Part shown: one piece after another, positions 19,200-26,840 of the stretch
Layout of the letters: every line of letters starts with the position of its first letter
How positions within the stretch are numbered: position 1 is the first letter of the stretch
DNA from: Sphingobium sp. KCTC 72723
Lineage (GTDB): Bacteria; Pseudomonadota; Alphaproteobacteria; Sphingomonadales; Sphingomonadaceae
DNA: 64,000 nt
Assembly: GCF_014280435.1 (NCBI RefSeq)
Contig: NZ_CP060388.1
Location: 3,814,001-3,878,000, forward strand
Reading direction: 5' to 3'
Notes under the pieces: model-generated
The model's database searches: none
Seen by the model: only the letters and a program-made list of their open reading frames with translations
Told to the model about the DNA's origin: nothing
Translations under genes and position numbers: made by a program

Positions 19200-19253
19200 T
19201 TTGTCAGAAAAATACATTATGAATCTGACAAATAAGCTTTGCAATCTGTCAGA
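19200..19253. promoter_or_regulatory. Cluster of TCTGACA-type inverted repeats (operator-like)
   Basis: TTTGTCAGA (19200-19208) and TCTGACAAA (19224-19232) form perfect 9-nt arms around a 15-nt AT-rich centre, and a further self-complementary TCTG.CAGA copy lies at 19245-19253. The spacing of roughly two helical turns looks like a dimeric repressor site or recombinase subsite. No adjacent gene remains intact, so the role is inference only. Confidence 0.4.
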
Positions 19254-19514
19254 CCGCGATGCCGTCCTCGCAACCGTCGAAGCGCTCCAGCGCTCGTTGA
19301 ACCAGCCGGCCGCATGATCATCACGCCAGCATTGCTCTGTCGATATCACCCACACCGCGCCTTGCTCTCCGGAACGCGCGAAGCGTAAAGAGCGCGTCGA
19401 CGAAGCTCCTTTGGGAATGGTCGCCACGTTCACCTTGTCATGCGCAGCCATTAGGTTTTTCTGCTGCACGATTTTTAGGTTTTCAGGTTTGGCGGGTGCG
19501 ATGATCCCCCTCAG

Positions 19515-19546
19515 TTGTCCGAAATATGTAGCCATATTTCGGACAA
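19515..19546. repeat. Perfect 14-nt inverted repeat with 4-nt loop
   Basis: TTGTCCGAAATATG (19515-19528) and its exact complement CATATTTCGGACAA (19533-19546) flank TAGC. It would form a strong hairpin or bind a dimeric protein. There is no T-run after it, so a simple terminator is unlikely. Possible operator, recombination site or element end. Confidence 0.6.
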
Positions 19547-19853
19547 TCCAATGCCCAGACAGATACGATCCGTTCGTCGCTTTATGTCCAGCGTCCGAAT
19601 GATCTTGGATTTTATGCCATGAATATACCATGAGCCTATTTGGGTCATAAAATTGAGGCTATTGCTCGACGCATGGAAGCTCGTCGCGCGCGCATGGTCC
19701 AGAATTGGCTGGCGCTCGAGCCGGGCCTGAGCCGAGCGTCCATGCACATCCAGCCTTTTCCACGAATACAGATCGTGCTAATGATGCCATCGGCGAATTC
19801 GCAAGTCTATGATTTGATTGCGAAATCAATCGCTTAGGTCGCCCGGCCGAAAG

Positions 19854-19867
19854 CTCTTCTGGCACCA
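19854..19867. other. Candidate degenerate attachment site (attR-like)
   Basis: CTCTTCTGGCACCA here matches the tRNA-Leu 3' end CTCTTCTGGGCACCA (9767-9781) apart from one missing G. A P4-like integrase sits beside that tRNA, so this could mark the far end of a ~10-kb island (9.77-19.87 kb). The match is short and imperfect, so chance similarity is possible. Confidence 0.3.
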
Positions 19868-19895
19868 TTTACCCCTTCGGTGGGGTATCCCAAAA

Positions 19896-19920
19896 TCATC
19901 GACAAAATGACGGAAATCCG
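19896..19920 (-). other. Remnant of CRISPR leader-like sequence (copy A)
   Basis: TCATC..CAAAATGACG..AAT.C on the plus strand here is also found at 25536-25558, directly downstream of cas2 in the other CRISPR locus. In this copy it directly follows the cas1 fragment, which implies that the rest of cas1 and all of cas2 were deleted. No repeats remain on its far side. Confidence 0.5.
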
Positions 19921-20004
19921 CCATTCTGTCCTTGATTTTGCCCTGTGGCGTCGAAGCGGGTTTCGGGCCATTCGGCCAATGATCGGCAAAACCCATTGCC
20001 GCTG

Positions 20005-20089
20005 GACCGCGCCGCAGGACGATCAGGAAACCGCGCAAGGCCGAAAGACGGCGACCGTCGTGGATTGCGATATCCACGATCCGGCCCAC
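20005..20089 (-). pseudogene. cas1 N-terminal remnant (CRISPR copy A)
   Basis: The minus strand reads GRIVDIAIHDGRRLSALRGF then LIV, close to the start of the intact Cas1 at 25.9-26.8 kb (DRIVDIATDGRHLSALRGFL). Similarity ends after about 28 codons, where a deletion joins it to leader-like sequence. The first codon is now GTG. It starts 24 nt after the cas9 stop, nearly the same spacing as between the cas9 fossil and cas1 in copy B, which shows the original order cas9-cas1. Confidence 0.8.
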
Positions 20090-20113
20090 CTGCGTTTCCC
20101 GCCCTGGTTCGGT

Positions 20114-23100
20114 TCAGGTCCGTTTGCGGGTCTTGCGGCGCGCGGTGCGCGCGGGGAAGCCGGGGTCAAGGACGCGGCCGATTTCGTCGATCCGCACCTG
20201 ACGCGCCTTGGCTTTTTTCAGCCCGCCACAGGTCGGTGCAAAATATTTGAACGGATCTTCATCTCTGGGCGTGGCATCGCGCCGTTTAAGGTCGCCGGAC
20301 TCCTGCGGCTCAACCAGCGTGATTTGCCCGTTCTGGCCAAATTTCACGACGCGCATCAATTTACGCGCTTCCCCGTCGCGCTCGATCGCCAGCAGGTCAT
20401 TCTGGTGCAGACTCAGTACCTTGCGTGCAACAGGATTGGCGGCGCGGACGGCCGATGCCCAGCCGGGCTGATGCGCGTCGAAAGTGGAAACAACCTCCGC
20501 CTGCCAACTGCCGTCCTTCATTTCCCACACATCATAACGATAGTTGGAATCGCCCTTATAACCCTTGTAGACGCGGCCTTCCTTGTCGCGGATCGGGATG
20601 ACGGTCAGCGGCTCGACCATGCGCAGGCGGCGGATGCCGGGATAGGCGTGCCATTCCCGGTCGCCAAACTCGGCCACCGCCTTTTCCAACGCCTTGCCCT
20701 CCAGTCCGTCGAGATGCCGGTAGAGCGCAGCTTTCAGGTCCGCGTCGCGCACCTTGTCGATGTCGGCCAGCTTTTTGATGTTGGTGATCGGCACCCGGCG
20801 CACGACGATGCTGTTGCCCTTGGCGTCGCTTTCCCCGGTCAGGCCATAGGCGGTGTCATTGTGCAACCGCCCGGCAGTTGCGTCCTTGCCCTTGGGCAGC
20901 CCCGCCTTGGACGCGGTGCCATGGTCGGTACGGTGGCTGACGATGATGGCGTTGACCACGCGGCGCAGATCGTCGCGGAAACTCTCCCAAGGCGGCGGAA
21001 TGATGATCCGCTCGCGTCCCTCTGCGCCTTCTTCGCCCGATGCTTTGGCGATCTGCATCAACAGCTTGCGATCAACCAGCGCGACCACGGCGGCGTCGAT
21101 CGCATGATGGCGATGGTCGAGGCGGTTCTTGGGCTGGTCCGCCCCGCCACCGAAATTATGGTCGGGCAACAGGTCGTTGAGACCCCATTTGCGCCGCACC
21201 ATTTCGGTCAGCCGCCCCGGCGACACCCACACATGACCGCTGCCTTCGCCCTTGTCGGGATAAAGGATGGACAGATATTCGCGGGCCAGACGGGAAAGAT
21301 ATTGGGTATCGACCAGATGGCGGGCGAGGAAACCCTCTTCACTCTTGAACGTCTCCATCGCGTCCGGCTCGAACCGCCAGCGCTTGTTGCGCGGCAATTG
21401 CGCGGCGCGGGCGGCGATGGCGTCCCATTGGCCGGTGTGACCCCAGGCTTCATAAGGGGACTGTTTTCGCTTCACCCGATTGGCTTCGCGGGTGCAGACA
21501 ATCTTGTTGCCGTTGCTGTCGTCCAGCGTCGCGGTGAAGGGCAGGATATGGTCGATCTCGACCGCAGCGGAAAACAGCATGTCGATGGAAATCTGTTGCC
21601 CGCTATAGATGCAGCGCCGGTCGAGAACATTGGCCGGGTTCAGTTCTTCCCACAATTTCAGCAGCGCGCGGTTGGCCCCTGAATCGCGCTGGCCGATCGC
21701 CAGCAGCTTTTCGGATCGCTTTTCGGCGGCGATGCGAATGTCATTATTCTCCTTGTTGCGCCGCTTCTTGTCATCATCGGTCAGCTTCAGTTCGCGCGCC
21801 AGTTCGATCGCGATTTCAGCCGGCGGGCCATAGGCGCGGATCAGCGCATTGACGACGCGGCGCAACTGGTTGAGGCCGATATGCACGGTGGGGTTGGTCA
21901 GGCGACCGACCCGCATTTCCTCCGCATCGGATGGTTCTCCCGTCCCCGGCATGATGTGCCGTTCCAGCGCGACGCCATAATAGGGCAGCGCGTCATGGAC
22001 CACGCCATCGCGAAAATCGCTATGATGGCCAAGCCCGGCCAACTCCACCGCCTCGCTATAGACGATGACTCGCCCGTCCTTCTCGCCATCGCGCAGCGCG
22101 TCGATCAGCCTGCGCGTCGCGCTGTCGCCAAAGCGGCCATAGCCTGCGGGCAAATGGGCGTTCGCCACTGCCTTTGCCTGTTCCGGCGTCAGATCATAGG
22201 TCGCGCCGACCCAGGCGCGGAAATCCGCATCCTCAGTCTCGCTCTCGACCGCTTCGAGCCGTTCGATGACAGCCCATTGTTCGTCGGGTGAGAGGTGGAC
22301 CCAGCGGTTGCCGAACCGGGTTTTGCCGCCCATCAGCGCGGCGACTTCATCGCCTTTCAATTCGGTCCGATTCTCGCTCTCCTTGTTGAACCGCGCGTCC
22401 GGGTCCAGCTTCAGCGTCTTGCGCAGGCTCTCGAAACGGACCTTTGCCTTGTCCTTGAGTTTCAGCAGCAGCAGGTCGCGCTGCTCATGCGTCAGCCGCT
22501 GCGCCTTCTCGCCCGCGCGCACCAGCATCAGCGCATTGATTTCCTCCAGCAGGCGGCGGCGCTGGAACAGGGGGTGCGCCTTGGGCAGGCGGGCGTCGGT
22601 GGAAATGAGGGTGCATTTGCCGATCTGTGGCGCGCGCAACGGGCGCTGGTGAAAGACGATCTCGAACAGGCGTTGGTAGACGTCGGGCGTCAGCATATCG
22701 AAATGATGCGGTGCCTGCGCTTCCCAGATCGCCTCGAACTCCGCCTCCAACTGCGCCCGGCCGGGATAGAAATCATAGCCGTCGCCCTTGGCCCCTTCGC
22801 CGCTTTCGGGGCGCAGGCGGGTGCGGACGCTGGGGATGGCGTTGGGATCGGTGGCTTCCAGGCGGCGCATGTGGAGGAACTCGCCGAAGGTCCGCGCGCC
22901 CTTCTCTTTCATCTTCTCTTCGAGCCGACCGACCCCGACGGCAATCTTGCCCGCATCGTCGTCGGCCTTGCGGTCCGCCTTGCGATTGCTCTTGAACCCG
23001 CGCCGCTGATTGATGTGGAACAGCGCGCGACCCAGATGATGCAGTGGCAGCGCCTCATCCAGCGCACGAGCGCGCAATGCGTAGGGATCGAGTTGCTCCA

Positions 23101-23404
23101 GCGCCTTGCGTTCGGCCGCATCGGCCGGGGACAGTCCATCAGCGGTCAGATATTTCAGGAGGGCGCGCTGGCGCTGCTGAAACCGGTCCCGCCGCCGCCG
23201 CATCGCCCGCGCATCGCGTCGATCCACGGCGAGGGACGCGCCGGATTTGGGATCGCGACCGTCACTGAAGATGCGGGAACCGGCGGCAAGGATGGCGACG
23301 GGTTCGTAACGGTCGCCATCCTTATGCAACGCGATGGCCGCCCACCCCAGCGAATTGGCACCCAGGTCAGCGCCCAGGCGCCAGATTTTACGATCGTTGG
23401 CCAT
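20114..23404 (-). CDS. cas9: CRISPR-associated endonuclease Cas9, type II-C
   Basis: 1096 aa, in the II-C size range and with no gaps. RuvC-I is IWRLGADLGANSLGW (Asp13), followed by an Arg-rich bridge helix (about 60-82), recognition lobe, RuvC-II IAIELARELK (Glu534), an HNH domain with CIYSGQQISI and VEIDHILPF (Asp618, His619) plus NGNKIVCTRE, and RuvC-III RLDHRHHAIDAA (His767, Asp770). The C-terminal domain ends in a basic tail. All catalytic residues are present, so it should cut both strands of guide-matched DNA. ATG 23404 chosen; a TTG at 23434 is in frame but less likely. A tracrRNA diverges 133 nt upstream; downstream cas1 is only a fragment, so adaptation must depend on the second locus. 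Confidence 0.95.
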   Translation of the reverse strand: MANDRKIWRLGADLGANSLGWAAIALHKDGDRYEPVAILAAGSRIFSDGRDPKSGASLAVDRRDARAMRRRRDRFQQRQRALLKYLTADGLSPADAAERKALEQLDPYALRARALDEALPLHHLGRALFHINQRRGFKSNRKADRKADDDAGKIAVGVGRLEEKMKEKGARTFGEFLHMRRLEATDPNAIPSVRTRLRPESGEGAKGDGYDFYPGRAQLEAEFEAIWEAQAPHHFDMLTPDVYQRLFEIVFHQRPLRAPQIGKCTLISTDARLPKAHPLFQRRRLLEEINALMLVRAGEKAQRLTHEQRDLLLLKLKDKAKVRFESLRKTLKLDPDARFNKESENRTELKGDEVAALMGGKTRFGNRWVHLSPDEQWAVIERLEAVESETEDADFRAWVGATYDLTPEQAKAVANAHLPAGYGRFGDSATRRLIDALRDGEKDGRVIVYSEAVELAGLGHHSDFRDGVVHDALPYYGVALERHIMPGTGEPSDAEEMRVGRLTNPTVHIGLNQLRRVVNALIRAYGPPAEIAIELARELKLTDDDKKRRNKENNDIRIAAEKRSEKLLAIGQRDSGANRALLKLWEELNPANVLDRRCIYSGQQISIDMLFSAAVEIDHILPFTATLDDSNGNKIVCTREANRVKRKQSPYEAWGHTGQWDAIAARAAQLPRNKRWRFEPDAMETFKSEEGFLARHLVDTQYLSRLAREYLSILYPDKGEGSGHVWVSPGRLTEMVRRKWGLNDLLPDHNFGGGADQPKNRLDHRHHAIDAAVVALVDRKLLMQIAKASGEEGAEGRERIIIPPPWESFRDDLRRVVNAIIVSHRTDHGTASKAGLPKGKDATAGRLHNDTAYGLTGESDAKGNSIVVRRVPITNIKKLADIDKVRDADLKAALYRHLDGLEGKALEKAVAEFGDREWHAYPGIRRLRMVEPLTVIPIRDKEGRVYKGYKGDSNYRYDVWEMKDGSWQAEVVSTFDAHQPGWASAVRAANPVARKVLSLHQNDLLAIERDGEARKLMRVVKFGQNGQITLVEPQESGDLKRRDATPRDEDPFKYFAPTCGGLKKAKARQVRIDEIGRVLDPGFPARTARRKTRKRT

Positions 23405-23502
23405 GCTGCCTACCCCACCCCTTTGACGAGCCAAATGGGGCAGAGAGAGAGCATAAGGTCAAGCGCAATCCAGTATCGAAATGAACCAGTCAGCCGACCC
23501 GC

Positions 23503-23530
23503 TTGACGACTATTTTTCCATTGCTATACT
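23503..23530 (+). promoter_or_regulatory. Predicted sigma-70 promoter of tracrRNA
   Basis: TTGACG (-35, 23503-23508) and TATACT (-10, 23525-23530) are separated by 16 nt. Initiation about 7 nt downstream would place the first base right before the anti-repeat at 23538. It reads away from cas9. Confidence 0.7.
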
Positions 23531-23536
23531 CGCCAC

Positions 23537-23613
23537 TCAGAGATCGCGGTCTGGCGGCTAACAAGCAGCTATTTTGCACCAGATAAGGGCGACGCTCCGG
23601 CGTCGCCTTTTTT
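23537..23613 (+). ncRNA. tracrRNA for the type II-C system
   Basis: The anti-repeat (23538-23562) is complementary to the first 24 nt of the CRISPR repeat at 24.99-25.49 kb: I count 21 Watson-Crick pairs, 3 G:U pairs, one single-base bulge and no mismatch. The 3' tail is only about 51 nt and ends in a GC-rich hairpin with a T-run. RNase III processing of this duplex would yield the guide bound by Cas9. A sigma-70 promoter ends 7 nt upstream. A second, broken copy lies at 27641-27676. Confidence 0.88.
23588..23613 (+). terminator. Intrinsic terminator of tracrRNA
   Basis: GGCGACGC (23588-23595) pairs with GCGTCGCC around a TCCG tetraloop, followed by six T residues. In II-C tracrRNAs this hairpin is part of the mature RNA. 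Confidence 0.88.
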
Positions 23614-23687
23614 GTGCCTGTTGGCTCTGCCGCGCCAGCCCCACTGATGGCCATCGCGCGGGGCATAAGGCACGAAACAGGCGTCTG

Positions 23688-24515
23688 ATGGCGAGCGAAC
23701 TTTTTCTCATGGCGGCATCAGGGCCGCGCCGCCGGGGCTATGATCCCATGGCGCTGCACCTGTCTCAGGGTGTCGGCCTGTGCCATATCGAGGGATGGCA
23801 ATATCATGGCTTCATAGTGGCGGATGATCCGGCGGATTACGGCATCGCGCCCCTGCTGGCACAGCGCATCGCGACATGGTCAGCCCATTATCGCCAATTT
23901 GAGGAAGGGCTATATGCCGACTGGACGCCCCAGCATTGCCGTGGCTTCGACATCCAACGGCATAATCGCGAAGGGCTGGCCATAGCGCACGCGATCGTCG
24001 CGACTATTTCCGGTAGCCGACAACTCTGCTTTCGGCCCGTCAAGCGCCGGGGAGCCTATCACCACTCCTACCTGGCCGAACAATCGAGCCATCTGTCGAA
24101 TGCCCGCCTGCCACCCGATCAGGGCGGGCCGCCGCGCCCGGCTTATTATGATGATAGCCGCGATCCGGCAAAATGGGTGCGCGTGATGGGCGATTATAGC
24201 AGCACCGGCATCTGGCACTGGCAGGGCTATGAAATGGACCCGGACGATCTGCCCGTCCCTGCCGACATCAAGGCCCGCCTGGCCAGTTGGGCAGCCCGTT
24301 ATCACGGCGCCCACGATAGTTGGCGCGATGGCGACGCGGATAATTTTGCAGCCTTGCAAGAAGACGACCGCTATCTGCGCGCCTATAGCGACGAAGGCTT
24401 GAGCCTTGCCCGCGCGATCAAGGCTTGCCTGCCCGACTGGACAGTCGTTTATTTTGACGAGGATTTGTCGGCCCGTCATGCCATCCGCGCCCGTTTCATG
24501 TTCGAAATTATGTGA
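23688..24515 (+). CDS. Unrecognised protein with two tandem related halves, inside the CRISPR region
   Basis: 275 aa, soluble, no signal or membrane segment. Two halves align with each other: CHIEGWQYHGFIVADDPADY...APLLAQRIATWSAHY...REGLAIAHAIVATI and GIWHWQGYEMDPDDLPVPAD...IKARLASWAARYH...DEGLSLARAIKACLPDWTVVYFDE. The shared pattern is a W-x-G-Y/H strand, an LA.WAA.Y helix and an EGL.LA.AI helix. Single-domain proteins with the EGL.LARA...LPDWTVVYFDE ending are, from memory, scattered in proteobacteria without known function. ATG 23688 chosen as the first start after the tracrRNA terminator. Codon use looks like the neighbours. A role in CRISPR biology is unproven; it may simply have inserted between the two loci. 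Confidence 0.65.
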   Translation: MASELFLMAASGPRRRGYDPMALHLSQGVGLCHIEGWQYHGFIVADDPADYGIAPLLAQRIATWSAHYRQFEEGLYADWTPQHCRGFDIQRHNREGLAIAHAIVATISGSRQLCFRPVKRRGAYHHSYLAEQSSHLSNARLPPDQGGPPRPAYYDDSRDPAKWVRVMGDYSSTGIWHWQGYEMDPDDLPVPADIKARLASWAARYHGAHDSWRDGDADNFAALQEDDRYLRAYSDEGLSLARAIKACLPDWTVVYFDEDLSARHAIRARFMFEIM

Positions 24516-24990
24516 AACAGGCCCAGGCCACCCCTCCGCCATCTTGAACGACATATGGCAATGATCGGCAGAATATCCTTCGATTGCCTTGCCGGATCCT
24601 GTCATAAACGCACTCGATGATGGGCGCATCGCCTAAACGCGCACCATCGGTTCAACTCTATCCACTCTTTTGCCGGCGGGAATGACCGGGTCAGCCGGTT
24701 GACGAGCCATGCGATCGCGCATCGGGCCGAGGACGGCGCATGGCCTGGGGCGAGGCTTCGCGCACTATAAACCAGCGGAAGGCGGATGTTGCATAGCCTG
24801 ACGGGTGAGGGGCTGCTGGCGTTGGGCAGGGCGAAGCGGCCGGCCTGCGTTTCCCCGCGCGCAGGCTGGAGACGCTGCTTCCCCGGCTTTACTCGGACAT
24901 GGGGTGGGCGGAGTTGAGTTGAGCAGACGACAGGATGAGTGGATTGAAATGAGCGCCAGATGAGCATGGCGCGATCAATGTCAAACATGA
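24516..24990. other. 475 nt without a supported gene before the CRISPR array
   Basis: No frame here carries convincing family features. Plus-strand fragments such as SLTGEGLLALGRAKR (near 24.80 kb) and RFPARRLETLLPRLYSDMGW (near 24.85 kb, another frame) look like pieces of one decayed coding sequence with frameshifts and stops. I could not identify it. Confidence 0.45.
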
Positions 24991-25487
24991 GCAATCGCTG
25001 GACCGTGATCTCTGAACGGCTATGATCAGCACGATCACCGTGCGGGGGACGCAGCAGTTGCCGCTGGACCGTGATCTCTGAACGGCTATGATGAGGCCCC
25101 GCCCAACTGTGCGCTTGCCCGCGTTGCCGCTGGACCGTGATCTCTGAACGGCTATGATAGCTTGGTGTACGCGCCCTCCACCAGCGAGTTGCCGCTGGAC
25201 CGTGATCTCTGAACGGCTATGATCATCGCAAACATCTGCGCGACCGGCGTGGAGTTGCCGCTGGACCGTGATCTCTGAACGGCTATGATACGCGCGTCAG
25301 ATAACGACTGCCGCCTGCTGTTGCCGCTGGACCGTGATCTCTGAACGGCTATGATTCAGCGCGCGACGATCATGGTTGATTATATGTTGCCGCTGGACCG
25401 TGATCTCTGAACGGCTATGATTCTGTCAGGCGACGGGTCGAACAAGCCCTTGTTGCCGCTGGACCGTGATCTCTGAACGGCTATGAT
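24991..25487 (+). CRISPR. CRISPR array, 8 repeats of 36 nt and 7 spacers of 29-30 nt
   Basis: Repeats start at 24991, 25057, 25123, 25188, 25254, 25320, 25386 and 25452. The unit begins GTTGCCGCTGGACC and ends CTGAACGGCTATGAT. Repeats 2-8 are identical; repeat 1 differs at positions 2-5 only (GCAATCGCTGG). Spacers are 30 nt except the third (29 nt), and I see no duplicated spacer. Orientation is set by tracrRNA pairing: crRNA is read on the plus strand, towards cas2, as in other II-C loci. The repeat ends in TATGAT, resembling the -10 box that II-C repeats such as that of Neisseria use to start a transcript in each repeat. That repeat 1 keeps its 3' half but not its 5' half fits this. Confidence 0.97.
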
Positions 25488-25559
25488 GGATGGGTTGTTA
25501 TCTCGTTGAACCACAACGACATATCGGCCCATCCATCATCACCAAAATGACGCGAATCG
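25488..25559 (-). promoter_or_regulatory. cas2-array junction, candidate leader
   Basis: 72 nt between the last repeat and the cas2 stop. Part of it (25536-25558) is conserved beside the cas1 remnant of the other locus (19896-19920), which supports a functional leader or adaptation signal. It also holds an inverted pair (GGATGGG near the repeat, CCCATCC at 25529-25535). The identical repeats lie on this side and the degenerate repeat on the far side, consistent with new spacers entering here. Confidence 0.5.
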
Positions 25560-25898
25560 TTAGAACAGGGCGAGTTGATCGGGGTTTTTGCGTTGCCGTT
25601 TTCGGCGCTGGCCTGAATATCGCACGATATTTTCATATTGCCGGTCCGTGAAGCTGAGGATGTGGACGTCGCCCCGGTCGGGCAGATTGGCTTCGACCCG
25701 GCGCATATAGGTTTCGAACTGTTCCTTGCCGTTGCAGAAACGAGCATAGACGGAAAACTGGCTTTTTTCAAATCCCTCGTCGAGCAGGAATTCGCGGAAT
25801 TTGGTGGCGGCACGGGCCTGTTCCTTGCTGGTGACGGGCAGGTCGAACATCACGAAAATCCACATCAGTTGATATCCGCTCAATTGGGTGGCGCTCAT
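25560..25898 (-). CDS. cas2: CRISPR-associated protein Cas2
   Basis: 112 aa. Ferredoxin-like start MWIFVMFDLPVTSKEQARAA, then FREFLLDEGFEKSQFSVYAR and VHILSFTDRQYENIV, the normal II-C Cas2 layout; it ends NPDQLALF. Cas2 bridges two Cas1 dimers in the spacer-integration complex. The first ATG (25898) overlaps the cas1 stop by 4 nt (ATGA); an internal Met 11 codons later is a second possible start. It is the last gene before the array and intact. Confidence 0.94.
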   Translation of the reverse strand: MSATQLSGYQLMWIFVMFDLPVTSKEQARAATKFREFLLDEGFEKSQFSVYARFCNGKEQFETYMRRVEANLPDRGDVHILSFTDRQYENIVRYSGQRRKRQRKNPDQLALF

Positions 25899-26818
25899 GC
25901 CAGCAGCGCGTCCAGCCCGGCCAGTTCGAGAGCAGAGGGCGGCGTGGGCATCACCAGATCGGCCGACTGACCGCTCTGAAAAGCACGGGCCAGCGACTGG
26001 GCTGCGCGGTTGGCAGCGCCTGCGACCGTCGTCGTGCCATCGGCACCGGGCAGGTCGAGCGCGATCAGCCCGGCAAAGGCGCGCTTGGCTTCGGGCGTGA
26101 CGGTTTGCGCGCCACGCGCGACCAGGCGCAGCGTCAACGCATCGACCAGCGGGCGAAAGGGTTCGATCAGGTCGTCGGCCAGCGCCATGGCATTGGTCCG
26201 GTTGGCATGATGCACGCCGATCGACGGGTGCAGGCCGGACGCCACGACTGCGCGCGCGCAAAGCGATCGCAACACGGTATAGCCATAGTTGAGCAGGGCG
26301 TTGACGCCGTCGGCATCGCGATCGCGGCGGAAATCCTGGCCCATCAGCAACGGCCAGTAGCGCCGGGCCGCCTGTGCCTCGACATTGTCGGGATCACCCG
26401 ACCCCACGCGCCGCGCTAGAAGGTCAAACGCGCTGGCGGACACGCCATTGGCTTCCAGCACGGCGGCCTGCCAGCGGATCTTGGCGATGACGATGCGGCG
26501 CCACAATTGCTTGGACAGCGGCTTGCCGGCCTCCCACTGCGCGCGCATCCGGGCGTTCTGGGCATGATGGCCGTCCAGCGGCAGGCAGATGGCGACCGGG
26601 GCGTGGTTGCTGCCGCACAACAGCATCACCGCGCCCCGCCGCGCCAGCGCGACGATGAGGTTGGTGGACCAGGTAACGCCATGGGCGTGGACGATCACGG
26701 CGCTGACATCGTCCAGCGGGACGCGGCCCACTTCTTCGCGATCTTGCGAGACGATGAGGAAGCCGCGCAGGGCGGAAAGATGACGGCCATCGGTAGCGAT
26801 ATCGACGATCCGGTCCAT
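25895..26818 (-). CDS. cas1: CRISPR-associated endonuclease Cas1
   Basis: 307 aa integrase of the adaptation complex. Beta-rich N-terminal domain (MDRIVDIATDGRHLSALRGF), then helical catalytic domain with Glu about 147 (DNVEAQAARRYWP), His about 203 (HPSIGVHHANR) and acidic residues 215-219 (LADDLIEPFRP), the expected metal set. It starts 22 nt after the cas9 fossil stop and overlaps cas2. Intact, in contrast to the ~28-codon remnant beside the complete cas9, so this is the only usable Cas1 seen in the window. Confidence 0.95.
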   Translation of the reverse strand: MDRIVDIATDGRHLSALRGFLIVSQDREEVGRVPLDDVSAVIVHAHGVTWSTNLIVALARRGAVMLLCGSNHAPVAICLPLDGHHAQNARMRAQWEAGKPLSKQLWRRIVIAKIRWQAAVLEANGVSASAFDLLARRVGSGDPDNVEAQAARRYWPLLMGQDFRRDRDADGVNALLNYGYTVLRSLCARAVVASGLHPSIGVHHANRTNAMALADDLIEPFRPLVDALTLRLVARGAQTVTPEAKRAFAGLIALDLPGADGTTTVAGAANRAAQSLARAFQSGQSADLVMPTPPSALELAGLDALLA

Positions 26819-26840
26819 TTTTCCGCGCGCTTCGCTTGGC

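Larger units (their letters stand above)
18936..19853. other. AT-richer stretch without a supported gene
   Basis: About 0.9 kb upstream of the fic remnant. Base composition is visibly lower in GC than the neighbours and the long open frames here lack family features. It contains two notable palindromes, listed separately, and one 32-codon frame (19219-19317, MNLTNKLCNLSDRD...) beginning within the first palindrome, which I do not support as a gene. Confidence 0.5.

Noticed and set aside
19053..19631. 192-codon minus-strand frame in the AT-richer decay zone
   Set aside because: It crosses two palindromes, has no recognisable motif and starts without a ribosome site.
22295..23506. Long plus-strand open frame opposite cas9
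   Set aside because: It is antisense to the well-conserved Cas9 N-terminal half, lacks any family motif, and arises from high GC content at third positions. The same applies to 19880-21682.
24602..24994. 130-codon minus-strand frame before the CRISPR array
   Set aside because: Runs into repeat 1, no conserved motif; the plus strand shows fragments of a different decayed frame.
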